Shown here piece after piece: positions 34,811 to 45,451 of a DNA stretch of 64,000 nt (its first letter is position 1; each line of letters opens with the position of its first letter). The stretch covers positions 62,001-126,000 of the forward strand of contig NZ_JXBB01000055.1 of assembly GCF_001653195.1 (NCBI RefSeq). The letters run 5' to 3'. A model generated the notes under the pieces. That model did no database searches, was not told where the DNA came from, and saw only the letters and a program-made list of their open reading frames with translations. The position numbers and the translations under genes were made by a program. The DNA comes from Hydrogenibacillus schlegelii (GTDB lineage: Bacteria > Bacillota > Bacilli > Thermicanales > DSM-22653).

Positions 34811-35986
34811 TTAACGACCCAAGTAATTCTTCGGATTGACGTAATCCCCGTTTTTAAGCACGGAAAAATGGAGGTGCGGTCCCGTCGAAAGGCCCGTCGT
34901 CCCGACCTCGGCGATCGTCTGACCGCGGCTTACGACCTGACCGACGCTCACCTTGATGCCGCCGGGGCGGATGTGGCCGTAGAGGGTCGACATGCCGCCG
35001 CCGTGGTCGATGATGATCGTGTTCCCGTAGCCGCCGTAATACTCCGCCAGGATGACCTTCCCCGCCTCGGCGGCGGCGATCGGCGTCCCCTCCGGCGCCG
35101 GAATGTCGATTCCGGAATGGAAGCTTCGCTGCTTCGTGATCGGGTGGATCCGGTAGCCGAACGGCGACGAGATGGCGAAGTAACCCGGCACCGGCCAGGC
35201 GAGCTGACCGCCGCTCCAGTAGACCTTCGTCAGGGCCTGGTTCAGGCGGTTGTACTCCTTGACGAGGGCCGAAAGCTGCTGGTCGTACTTTTCGAGTTCC
35301 TTTTCGTAGTCGACCGCCTGGGCCTGGAGCTGGGCGATCTGGACCGTCCGCTCCTTCTGCAGGCTCGCCAGGCGGGCCTTTTCCGCCTGAACCTGGGCGT
35401 ACTTTTGCCGGAGGGCGGCGAGCAGCCGGTCGAGCTCCGCCTTCTTCTCGGCGATCAAGGCCCGATCCCGTCGGTTGGCTTCCAGCAGCGCTTCGTCGTG
35501 GGCGACGACCTTGCCCATGAGCACCAGGCGGCTCAAAAAGTCCCCCATCGACCGGGCGCCGAAGAGGACTTCCCAGTACGAGACGGGCCCCCGCTCGTAA
35601 AGCGCCCGCACCCGTTTCTTCAGGATCGCCTGCCGCGCCGCGATCCGCGCCTCGGCGTCCCGAAGGGCCGCTTCGGTCTTCGCCACGTCGGCTTCCGTCC
35701 GGGCGATTTCGCCGTGTAGCTTGCGCAGTCGGGTCTCCGCCTCATTCATCTTGAGGTCGAGGTAGCGGATCTCCTGGCCGAGGCGCTTTTGCTCCGCCCG
35801 GTTGGCCTGAAGCGCCTCCGTGACCCGTTTGGACTGGTTTTTGAGTTCGGCCTGCTTCTGTTTGTTTTGTTCGAGAGCCTTTCGGATCTCCGCTTCGCTG
35901 AGGCCGAGCGCCCGGCCTGAGCCCGGCGCGAAGACGGCGATGAAGGCGACCAAGGCGACGATGAGCCATCCGGTGGCGCGTGGCAC
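34811..35986 (-). CDS. M23 peptidase with coiled coil, EnvC-like
   Basis: Predicted secreted peptidoglycan hydrolase or amidase activator. The 391 residues have a signal sequence (WLIVALVAFIAVFAPGSGRALG), a long coiled coil (about 28-260), and a LytM domain with the zinc residues in HSGIDIPAPEG and HLHFSVL intact. The start is GTG behind GGGAGAGG. It is directly downstream of ftsEX, whose complex activates such hydrolases through a coiled-coil partner in many bacteria. That functional link is inferred from context. Confidence 0.9.
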   Translation of the reverse strand: MPRATGWLIVALVAFIAVFAPGSGRALGLSEAEIRKALEQNKQKQAELKNQSKRVTEALQANRAEQKRLGQEIRYLDLKMNEAETRLRKLHGEIARTEADVAKTEAALRDAEARIAARQAILKKRVRALYERGPVSYWEVLFGARSMGDFLSRLVLMGKVVAHDEALLEANRRDRALIAEKKAELDRLLAALRQKYAQVQAEKARLASLQKERTVQIAQLQAQAVDYEKELEKYDQQLSALVKEYNRLNQALTKVYWSGGQLAWPVPGYFAISSPFGYRIHPITKQRSFHSGIDIPAPEGTPIAAAEAGKVILAEYYGGYGNTIIIDHGGGMSTLYGHIRPGGIKVSVGQVVSRGQTIAEVGTTGLSTGPHLHFSVLKNGDYVNPKNYLGR

Positions 35987-36062
35987 GATCCTCTCCCTTT
36001 CTCCTCTTTCGCTTCCCCGTTTCGCGTTCGCTTCGCCGCGTCGGCGGCACCCGTCCGCATCC

Positions 36063-36944
36063 TCAGACGCGGAGGAACTTCCGGATCGAGGCCAGCGTGC
36101 CGACGACGCCGATGCCGAAGCCGAGGCCGACGATGAGCGCCGCGAGCGGCTCGGCGACGGCGGAAAAAGGAAGAAGCGTCACGAAAGGCAGGCGAATTCG
36201 CGTAAGCAGCGCGTCGTAGCCGTAGGCGAGCGCGCCGAGGGGAAGAAGCGCGCCGGCGAGGCCGATGAAGGCCCCTTCGATGAAAAAGGGCCAGCGGATG
36301 TACATCCGCGTCGCCCCGACGAGGCGCATCACCTCGATCTCGTCCCGCCGGTGGACGATCGTCAGCCGGATCGTGTTGGCGATGAGAAACGTCGCCACGC
36401 CGACGAGGCCCGCGACGATGACGAGCATCGCCCGACGAAGGAAAGCCGTCGTCTGGAAGAAGACGTCGATCCACTCCTTGCCGTAACGGATCGTCTCCAC
36501 TTCCGGGCGCGCCGCCAGCCGCTCCGCGACGGTTGCCGTCTCCTCCGGAGACTTCGTCTTGACGACAAAGGCATCCGGCAGAGGGTTGTCCTCTTCCAAA
36601 CCATCAAACAAATCGGCCATATCTTTATAATCTGCCTTCAGTTGCCGCAGACCTTCGTCCTTCGGGATGAAGCGGACGTCCGCCACTTCCGGCATCGCCC
36701 GGATCGCCGCCTCCAGCGCCGCGACCGCCTCCGGCCCGGTGCCGTCCTTGAGAAAGAGGCGGATTTCGACCTGTCGTTCCATTTGCTCCGTGAGATGCTG
36801 GACGTTCAGCGCGATGGCGGCAAAAACGCCGACGAGAAAGAGCGCCACCGCGACGGTGCTCACCGCCGCGAGGCTCATCCACCGGTTGCGCCAGACGGCC
36901 CGGAACGCGTCCCGGACGTGCCGGCGCATCGTCCTGAGCTTCAC
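36063..36944 (-). CDS. ftsX: cell-division ABC transporter permease FtsX
   Basis: Membrane partner of FtsE that transmits a signal to cell-wall hydrolases. The 293 residues have one N-terminal membrane segment (SLAAVSTVAVALFLVGVFAAIAL), an extracellular loop of about 100 residues, and three C-terminal segments with VMRLVGATRMYIRWPFFIEGAFIG. The GTG start overlaps the ftsE stop as GTGA. Confidence 0.96.
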   Translation of the reverse strand: MKLRTMRRHVRDAFRAVWRNRWMSLAAVSTVAVALFLVGVFAAIALNVQHLTEQMERQVEIRLFLKDGTGPEAVAALEAAIRAMPEVADVRFIPKDEGLRQLKADYKDMADLFDGLEEDNPLPDAFVVKTKSPEETATVAERLAARPEVETIRYGKEWIDVFFQTTAFLRRAMLVIVAGLVGVATFLIANTIRLTIVHRRDEIEVMRLVGATRMYIRWPFFIEGAFIGLAGALLPLGALAYGYDALLTRIRLPFVTLLPFSAVAEPLAALIVGLGFGIGVVGTLASIRKFLRV

Positions 36945-37633
36945 CGTCCGACCGCCTCCCGCACCTGCCGCGCCGGTCGGTCGTAGGCGACGCGGCCCCC
37001 TTCCAACCGAATCGTCCGGCGCGGAAACCGTTCGATGAGCGCCCGGTCATGGGTCGCCATGACGACCGTCGTGCCGAAGGCGTTGATTTCCATGAGCAGC
37101 CGGACGATCGACGCTGCCGTCTCCTCATCGAGGTTGCCCGTCGGTTCGTCGGCGATGAGGAGCTTCGGCTTCGGCGCCAGCGCCCGGGCGATCGCCACCC
37201 GCTGCTGCTCCCCGCCGGAAAGTTCCCGGGGAAACCGGCGGGCATGGGCCTCTAACCCGACGAGATCGAGGAGCTCGGCCACCCGGCGTCGGATCTCCCG
37301 CTCCGGCAGCTCGAGCACTTCCAGGGCAAAGGCGATGTTTTCTGCCACCGTCAGCCGGTCGATCAGGCGGTAGTCCTGAAAGACGACGCCGACCGACCGC
37401 CGGAGTTCAGGGACCTGCCGCGCTTTGAGCTTCGTCAGATCGAAGCCGCCCACCTTGATCGTCCCCTTGGTCGGCCGCTCTTCCCGATAGACGAGCTTGA
37501 GCCACGTCGACTTGCCGGCGCCCGACGGCCCGGTCAGGTAGACGAACTCGCCGGCCTTGATCGAGAGGGTGACGTCCCGCAAGGCGACGACGCCGTTCCG
37601 GTAGGCCTTCGTCACGCTGTCCATTTCGATCAA
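36941..37633 (-). CDS. ftsE: cell-division ABC transporter ATP-binding protein FtsE
   Basis: ATPase of the FtsEX complex. The 230 residues carry Walker A GPSGAGKST (35-43), the FtsE-typical YREERPTKG, Q-loop GVVFQDYRLID, signature LSGGEQQRVAIARAL and Walker B LLIADEPTGNLD. TTG at 37633 is the start: AAAGGAG lies 9 bases upstream and the protein begins MIEM like B. subtilis FtsE. An extended -10 promoter and a long dyad form its leader. Confidence 0.96.
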   Translation of the reverse strand: MIEMDSVTKAYRNGVVALRDVTLSIKAGEFVYLTGPSGAGKSTWLKLVYREERPTKGTIKVGGFDLTKLKARQVPELRRSVGVVFQDYRLIDRLTVAENIAFALEVLELPEREIRRRVAELLDLVGLEAHARRFPRELSGGEQQRVAIARALAPKPKLLIADEPTGNLDEETAASIVRLLMEINAFGTTVVMATHDRALIERFPRRTIRLEGGRVAYDRPARQVREAVGR

Positions 37634-37656
37634 CGGCAGGCACTCCTTTGACGAGC

Positions 37657-37697
37657 GAATTCGACGCGTTATTTCCCGGGAAAAAACGGTCGAATTC
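37657..37697. promoter_or_regulatory. long imperfect dyad in the ftsE 5' leader
   Basis: GAATTCGAC (37657-37665) pairs with GTCGAATTC (37689-37697), then CGTT with AACG, closing on the perfect palindrome TTTCCCGGGAAA (37672-37683). There are about 19 pairs with one bulge and one mismatch. It lies between the predicted transcript start and the ribosome-binding site and has no U-run. Confidence 0.65.
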
Positions 37698-37715
37698 TCG
37701 TATGTAGCCGGGTCT

Positions 37716-37724
37716 ATTATAGCA
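37716..37724 (-). promoter_or_regulatory. ftsEX promoter (extended -10)
   Basis: TGCTATAAT on the minus strand is a perfect extended -10. No consensus -35 is seen at 17 bp. Confidence 0.6.
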
Positions 37725-37754
37725 TGAAAAGACGAGGCGGTTCGACCGGATCGA

Positions 37755-37786
37755 CAAAAAAACACCGGGCAAAAATCGCCCGATGT
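37755..37786 (-). terminator. terminator of the acetyltransferase transcript
   Basis: ACATCGGGC (37786-37778) pairs with GCCCGGTGT (37770-37762) with one G-U pair, then seven U. Confidence 0.85.
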
Positions 37787-38044
37787 CCCGACCGTCCGCG
37801 GACGATGCGGCGTCCGCAGACCGGCGCCCACCCCGCCCGCCGGTGAACCGGTGAGCGCCGCACCGCGGAAGACACGGCGCCCGTCACGTCTCGGGAGCAA
37901 CGGCATCCGCGCCGCTGCCGATGACAGGCCGTCCGCCCGGCCTCGGTCGATCCGGCGTTCGCCGGGCGCAGGGGGGCCAGGCAAGGGGCAGGTTGAACGG
38001 CCTTGGCCTGGTCCGGCGGTTCGGCGCCAAGACGCCCGCCGAAA
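37787..38044. other. GC-rich spacer without recognised features
   Basis: Between the terminator at 37755 and the acetyltransferase gene. No frame here has both a ribosome-binding site and protein-like composition. Confidence 0.5.
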
Positions 38045-38485
38045 TCAAAACGCCCGCCGAAAGATGTAGCTCGCCTTCAAGTAGCCCATCTTCTCTTCGT
38101 AGAAGCGATGGGCCTCCTCCCGCGCCAGGCCGCTTGTGATTTCCAACTTTTCGCACCCTTGTTCTTCGGCCCACCGCTCGACGTACGCCAGAAGCTTCTC
38201 GCCGTACCCCTGGGACCGGCGAGAGACGTCGGTGACGAGGTCGAGCAGGTAGAAGTACCGGCCGTTATAAAAGCTGTGGAGGATGTACCCGCCCGCCAGG
38301 GAGACGAGGTCGTCCTCCACGAACAGGCCGAACAGCCGGTAACCGAAGGCCCGCATCGCTTTGAGATGCGCCCGGTAATCCGCTTCGTTCAGGTGGTGCC
38401 TGAGCTGATGCATGAGGCGATAGGCCGCCTGCTCCGCCGCTTCGCCGACGAGCTCTTCGATGCGAATCTCTCCCGCTTCGCGCAC
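38045..38485 (-). CDS. GNAT-family N-acetyltransferase
   Basis: A 146-residue acetyl-CoA-dependent acetyltransferase of unknown substrate. Seen are the central strands LFGLFVEDDLVSLAGGYI and FYLLDLVTDVSRRSQGYGEKLLAYVERWAEEQG with the acetyl-CoA loop RSQGYG (RxxGxG/A motif), then EITSGLAREEAHRFYEEKMGY. GTG at 38485 follows AAAGGGGGG. The ribosome-binding site begins right after the U-run of the upstream terminator, so expression likely depends on read-through. Confidence 0.85.
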   Translation of the reverse strand: MREAGEIRIEELVGEAAEQAAYRLMHQLRHHLNEADYRAHLKAMRAFGYRLFGLFVEDDLVSLAGGYILHSFYNGRYFYLLDLVTDVSRRSQGYGEKLLAYVERWAEEQGCEKLEITSGLAREEAHRFYEEKMGYLKASYIFRRAF

Positions 38486-38500
38486 CGGTAGCCCCCCTTT

Positions 38501-38537
38501 AAAAAAGCCGCCGGCAGGCGCCCTGCCGGCGGCTTTT
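38501..38537. terminator. strong terminator after the substrate-binding protein gene
   Basis: A 16-bp perfect stem AAAAGCCGCCGGCAGG / CCTGCCGGCGGCTTTT around CGC. The minus-strand transcript ends in six U; the plus strand is also compatible. Confidence 0.9.
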
Positions 38538-38589
38538 CGCCAATCGGTTGTGACGCTTCCCTGCGCCCCGGGCCGCACCGTCTGCGACG

Positions 38590-39645
38590 TCAGTACGCGA
38601 CCTTGACCTCGGCCTCCAACGCCGCCGGAAGGACGATGCCGAGCCGCTCGAGGGCCCGGCGGTTGACGACGAGCTCGGTGTCCCGGACGACGAGGACCGG
38701 GATCGCCGACGGCGGCGTGCCGTCGAGGATCCGCGCCGCGATCTCGCCCGTCCGCCGGCCGAGGGCCCGCTGGTCGATGCCGTAGGTGGCGACGGCGCCC
38801 TTGGCGACGGTGTCCGGATCGGAGGCGAACACCGGCTTCCGGGCCTCGCCGGCGGCATCGAGGTAGGCGTCGGCGGCCGAGACGACGAGGTTGTCGTTCA
38901 GGATGAGAAAGGCGTCGACCCGGCGGGCGATCGACGCCACCGCCTGCGGCACCTCTGCGGCGGCGGTCACGCCCCGCTTTTCGATCGCAAGCCCCCGATC
39001 GCGGGCCGCCGCTTCCGTCGCCCGGAGCTGCGCTTCGGCGTTCACTTCGCCGGAGTGATAGACGATGCCGATCGTCCGGGCGTCCGGAAGCACTTTCCGG
39101 ATGAGGTCGAGCTCGAGATCGACGGGCGTCTGGTCGCTGGAGCCGGTGATCCGTTCCCCCGGCCGGTCGAGGGCTTCCACCAGGCCGGCGGCGACGGGGT
39201 CGGTGACGGCGGCAAAGACGATCGGTTTGTCGGTGACCGCCTCTTTGACCGCCTGAGCCGACGTCGTGGTGATGGCGATGACCAGATCGAGCGGAGAAGC
39301 GGCAAATTTTTCCGCAATCGCCGTCGCGATCGATCGGTCGCCTTGAGCGTTTTCATAGTCAACCTGAAGCGTCTTCCCCTCGACGTACCCCGCCTCCGCC
39401 AGCCCCTCGAGGATGCCTTCCCGAATGGCGTCAAGCGACGGATGCTCGACGATCTGCGTGATCCCGATCGCCTTCGCGCCGGACGGCTTCTCGCCCGCCG
39501 CCGGCCCAGGGGCCGCCGGCGCTTCGGCCGGCGCCGAAGCCCCCGACCCCGCCTCGCCGGCCCCGCCGGTCGGGCGGCCGCAGGCGACGAGCCCCAGAAG
39601 GACAAAAAGCGCCGCCCCCGCGGCAGCGCGCTTCACCCACATCAT
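38590..39645 (-). CDS. ABC transporter substrate-binding lipoprotein, TrpX-like family
   Basis: Solute receptor of the ABC_sub_bind type (related to TrpX). Its 351 residues have a lipoprotein signal peptide with lipobox LVAC (Cys22), an Ala/Gly/Pro spacer, then GITQIVEHPSLDAIREGILEGLAEAGYVEG, VIAITTTSAQAVKEA, IVFAAVTDPVAAGLV, GSSDQTPVDLELDLIRKVLP and GIVYHSGEVNAEAQ. The ATG at 39645 was chosen for the signal peptide; GTG at 39654 is an alternative. The permease and ATPase normally encoded next to it are absent, so its ligand (aromatic amino acid is a guess from the family) and partners are unknown. Confidence 0.85.
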   Translation of the reverse strand: MMWVKRAAAGAALFVLLGLVACGRPTGGAGEAGSGASAPAEAPAAPGPAAGEKPSGAKAIGITQIVEHPSLDAIREGILEGLAEAGYVEGKTLQVDYENAQGDRSIATAIAEKFAASPLDLVIAITTTSAQAVKEAVTDKPIVFAAVTDPVAAGLVEALDRPGERITGSSDQTPVDLELDLIRKVLPDARTIGIVYHSGEVNAEAQLRATEAAARDRGLAIEKRGVTAAAEVPQAVASIARRVDAFLILNDNLVVSAADAYLDAAGEARKPVFASDPDTVAKGAVATYGIDQRALGRRTGEIAARILDGTPPSAIPVLVVRDTELVVNRRALERLGIVLPAALEAEVKVAY

Positions 39646-39827
39646 CCACCGCACTCGACTCAACTCCCCTTCGCTCCCCTCGCCTCGGCTGTTCTCCGAA
39701 AGAAGGCCAGGCCGTTCCCCGACGGGATACCACGCCGGAGCCGCGCCTTCGCGCGCGGCCCCCGCGTGTGAATGAATCCATGTGTTTATCTTATAGCACA
39801 GAACGGCGTGACACACCAGTGTAACTT

Positions 39828-40974
39828 TTACTCCACCTGATTCGCCGCTTCCGCCGGCGCCGCCGGCCGTCCGCCGGCAGCCTGCCACCGGAGGTAGGCA
39901 TCGATGAACGGATCGAGCTCGCCGTCCATCACCGCCTGGACGTTGCCGACCTCCACGCCGGTGCGGTGGTCTTTGACCAGGCTGTACGGGTGAAAGACGT
40001 ACGAGCGGATCTGGTTGCCCCAGGCGATTTCTTTCTGCTCACCGGCGAGGGCCTTGAGCTCTTTTTCCCGTTCTTCGAGCGCCCGCTCCAGAAGCCGCGC
40101 CCGAAGGATCTTCATCGCCCGTTCGCGGTTTTGGATCTGGGAGCGCTCCGACTGGCAGGTGACGACGATGCCCGTCGGCAGGTGCGTGATGCGGACGGCG
40201 GAGTCGGTCATGTTGACGTGCTGACCGCCGGCGCCGCTCGAGCGGTACGTGTCGATCCGGAGGTCTTCGTCCCGGATTTCGACGTGGACGTCTTCGTCGA
40301 TCTCCGGCAGCACGCTCACCGAAGCAAACGACGTATGCCGCCGACCGGAGGCGTCGAACGGCGAGATGCGCACGAGGCGGTGGACGCCTTTTTCGCCTTT
40401 GAGGTAGCCGTAGGCATTTTTCCCTTTGACGAGAAGCGAAACGCTTTTGATCCCGGCCTCCTCGCCCGGAAGCAGGTCGAGCACCTCGACCTTAAACCCC
40501 CGGTCTTCCGCCCACCGCTGGTACATGCGGAAGAGCATCGACGCCCAGTCCTGGGACTCGGTGCCGCCGGCGCCGGGATGAATCTCGAGGATCGCGTTTT
40601 TCCCGTCGTAGGGGCCGGAGAGCATGAGCTCGAGCTCGTACGCCTCGAGCGCTCCGGCGAGGGCCTTGACGGTCGCCTCGAGCTCCCGGACGAGCTCCGG
40701 ATCTTCTTCTTCTTTGATCAGCTCGAGGAGCGCCTCGATGTCGTCCTTTTTCCGGACGAGATCTTCATACGCCTCGATCGTTTCCCGAAGGGCATGCGCC
40801 TCCGCCGAGATCTGCTGTGCCCGCTCGGGGTCCGACCAGAAATCCGGCGCGCCCATCTGGGCCTCCAGGGTCTCCAGGCGCGCCCGCTTCCCGTCGGGGT
40901 CAAAGAGACCCCCTTAAGGCCCAAAGCCGCTCAAACAGCCGCCGCGCATCCTGGCGCAGTTCGTACAGATCCAT
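39828..40974 (-). CDS. prfB: peptide chain release factor 2, with programmed +1 frameshift
   Basis: Terminates translation at UGA and UAA. Translation starts at ATG 40974 (GAGGTGA upstream) and reaches an in-frame UGA at 40902-40900 after 24 codons. The site AGGGGGTCTCTTTGAC is the classic autoregulatory element: internal Shine-Dalgarno AGGGGG, slippery CTT, then TGAC. A +1 shift joins frame two at GAC (40901) and gives about 381 residues. The downstream part has [16 protein letters not shown] (GGQ loop) and the RF2 stop-recognition region. Scarce RF2 favours the shift. It is co-oriented with secA upstream, as in Bacillus. Confidence 0.97.
40898..40915 (-). promoter_or_regulatory. RF2 programmed frameshift site
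   Basis: Shine-Dalgarno-like AGGGGG, slippery CTT at 40905-40903 and the UGA at 40902-40900 followed by C. It differs from the E. coli site only in the TCT in place of TAT. Confidence 0.95.
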
Positions 40975-41053
40975 CCTCATCACCTCGGAGGTCGGGATAG
41001 AGACGCTTGGTTCGACGTCCGGAGTTCGGTCTCACCCCGGGACGCCGGGGCGC

Positions 41054-43924
<2,871 letters not shown>

Positions 43925-43957
43925 CGGCCGAAGACCCCTTCCGGAAAAGCTGGTTTG

Positions 43958-43987
43958 ATTGTAGCAAAGCAAACGGTGAAAAAACAA
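43958..43987 (-). promoter_or_regulatory. secA promoter
   Basis: TTGTTT (43987-43982), 18-bp spacer, extended -10 TGCTACAAT ending at 43958. The -35 lies in the U-run of the hpf terminator. Confidence 0.55.
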
Positions 43988-44013
43988 GAAACGAAGGCCC
44001 CCGCCTTCGTTTC
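43982..44013 (-). terminator. terminator of hpf
   Basis: A perfect 11-bp stem GAAACGAAGGC / GCCTTCGTTTC (44013-44003 and 43998-43988) with a 4-base loop, followed by TTGTTTTTT. Confidence 0.88.
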
Positions 44014-44166
44014 CCCTGGTCCGTCCGGTTGTCCCGCTTCCCTGTCCGCGGCGCCCCCGTCATGGGCGCGAAAAGCGCCGCCAGGCGCTACGACCGCTCT
44101 TTTGCCTTTTCCGGCTTTCCGGCCGACCGGCCGGCCTGGGCCGCTCCTCCTGTCCGGCACGAACGC

Positions 44167-44222
44167 CTTACGCCCGATCCGGCTCGATGAGGCCCTTACG
44201 CCCACTCCGGCTCGATGAGACC
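44167..44222. repeat. 28-bp tandem duplication at the hpf 3' end
   Basis: Units 44167-44194 and 44195-44222 match at 25 of 28 positions. The second unit holds the last hpf codons and stop; the first is the copy just after the stop codon. No gene was found in 44014-44195. Confidence 0.85.
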
Positions 44223-44750
44223 GTAGCTTCCGTCCCGGCGCTTGTAGACGATGCCGATGCGGTCGGTTTCGGCGTTCTGGAAAACGTAAAAGGTATGGCC
44301 GAGAAGCTCCATCTGCAGCGCCGCCTCTTCTGCGGCCATCGGCTTTAAGGCAAAGCGCTTCACCCGAACGATGCGGGGCGCCTCCTCGGCCGGCGCGACG
44401 TCCGAAGGCTCGGCCGTCTCTCGAAAGAGTCCCTTGAGGCCGTCCGACTCCCGCGGCTTCCGGTGAAGGCGCGTCTTGTACTTGCGGATCTGGCGGGCGA
44501 TCTTTTCGGCGACGTTGTCCACCGCCGCATACATGTCTCCGGTCTTGTCCTCGGCCCGGAGGATGAGGCCGGGCGTCGGGATCGTCACCTCCACCCGGTG
44601 CCCGTCCCGGTAGACCTTCATCGTCACGTGGACGGTGAGCGAGGCGTCCTCGGCGAAGTATTTTTCCAGCATGCCGCCGAGCCGCTTTTCCGCGTAGGCC
44701 CGTAAGGCCTCCGTCACCTCGACGTTTTCGCCGCGGATCAAAAACCGCAT
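44196..44750 (-). CDS. hpf: ribosome hibernation promoting factor, long form
   Basis: Binds the 30S subunit and dimerises ribosomes to 100S in stationary phase. The 184 residues have an N-terminal S30AE domain (FLIRGENVEVTEALRAYAEKRLGGMLEKYF, YRDGHRVEVTIPTPGLILRAEDKTGDMYAAVD) and the C-terminal dimerisation domain (IVRVKRFALKPMAAEEAALQMELLGHTFYVFQNAETDRIGIVYKRRDGSYGLIEP). AAAGGGG precedes the ATG. Its leader contains a cre-like palindrome. As in Bacillus it lies upstream of secA. Confidence 0.97.
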   Translation of the reverse strand: MRFLIRGENVEVTEALRAYAEKRLGGMLEKYFAEDASLTVHVTMKVYRDGHRVEVTIPTPGLILRAEDKTGDMYAAVDNVAEKIARQIRKYKTRLHRKPRESDGLKGLFRETAEPSDVAPAEEAPRIVRVKRFALKPMAAEEAALQMELLGHTFYVFQNAETDRIGIVYKRRDGSYGLIEPEWA

Positions 44751-44765
44751 CGCCAAGACCCCTTT

Positions 44766-44781
44766 CCGAAAGCGCTTTCGG
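44766..44781. promoter_or_regulatory. cre-like palindrome in the hpf leader
   Basis: CCGAAAGCGCTTTCGG is a perfect 16-bp palindrome. Its core GAAAGCGCTTTC equals the core of the ideal palindromic CcpA box TGAAAGCGCTTTCA, differing only in the outer T and A. It lies between the hpf start site and ribosome-binding site. Confidence 0.45.
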
Positions 44782-44801
44782 GCGCCTTCGCTGATGCTTT
44801 G

Positions 44802-44831
44802 AGTATAACGCGATCCGCCCGGCGGCGTCAA
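44802..44831 (-). promoter_or_regulatory. sigma-A promoter of hpf
   Basis: TTGACG (44831-44826), an 18-bp spacer and TATACT (44807-44802) on the minus strand. Confidence 0.7.
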
Positions 44832-44897
44832 ACGACAAAAAATCATCCGGCGGATCGGCCGCGCAAAGGCGCCGGGCGAGGCGCCGGCCAACAGAAA

Positions 44898-44927
44898 GCG
44901 CCCTCCGTACCGCGCTTCGGAGGGCGC
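44898..44927 (-). terminator. terminator of the cold-shock gene
   Basis: A 10-bp stem GCGCCCTCCG / CGGAGGGCGC with a 10-base loop, followed on the minus strand by TTTCTGTT. The rest of the 338-base spacer between csp and hpf holds only the hpf promoter and leader. Confidence 0.7.
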
Positions 44928-45088
44928 ACCGATTGGCCTTTGTCGACGTTCATTCGCCCTTTCGGCGTCTGCCCGATCGGACAGGGAGGCATCCGCCTTC
45001 CGGTGAGGCATCCGCCGCCGGGCGCCGATGGGCGCCGGAGAAATCTCCCGGACGGCGATTGCCGTCGGGATCGAACGATGGCCGCGGC

Positions 45089-45289
45089 TTAGAGCTTGAC
45101 GACGTTGGCCGCCTGCGGACCGCGAGCGCCTTGCACGATGTCGAAGGAGACCCGCTGGCCTTCCTCGAGCGTCTTGTAGCCTTCACCGACGATGGCGGTG
45201 TAGTGGACGAAGACGTCCTCTCCGCCGTCCCGCTCGATGAAGCCGTACCCCTTCGTGGCGTTGAACCACTTGACCCGTCCTTGATACAC
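45089..45289 (-). CDS. cold shock protein
   Basis: A 66-residue single-stranded nucleic-acid binding OB-fold. RNP1 (KGYGFIE) and RNP2 (VFVHY) are intact in [31 protein letters not shown] at 45289 follows GGAAGGG by about 10 bases; upstream in-frame residues are not family-like. A good promoter and a structured leader of about 80 bases precede it. Which Csp paralogue it is cannot be told. Confidence 0.96.
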   Translation of the reverse strand: MYQGRVKWFNATKGYGFIERDGGEDVFVHYTAIVGEGYKTLEEGQRVSFDIVQGARGPQAANVVKL

Positions 45290-45319
45290 GAACCGTCTTC
45301 CCTTCCTTGAAAAAATGGC

Positions 45320-45370
45320 ATAAGCTCGCGGCCGTGCGAACCCGCGGCCTTTCGCAGGCGCCAAGCTTAT
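45320..45370 (-). promoter_or_regulatory. structured 5' leader of the cold-shock gene
   Basis: ATAAGCT (45370-45364 on the minus strand) at the predicted 5' end can pair with AGCTTAT (45326-45320), closing a GC-rich inner region. Long structured leaders are known for other csp genes; a thermosensor role here is inference. Confidence 0.4.
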
Positions 45371-45376
45371 GGGGTC

Positions 45377-45405
45377 ACTATACCACATCGCGCGCCCGGA
45401 CGCAA
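45377..45405 (-). promoter_or_regulatory. promoter of the cold-shock gene
   Basis: TTGCGT (45405-45400), a 17-bp spacer and TATAGT (45382-45377) with an extended TGG. Confidence 0.75.
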
Positions 45406-45451
45406 GGGCGCCCGTTCGCCGGGCGGCCGTTCCCTCAGAAGAGTCGGCCGC

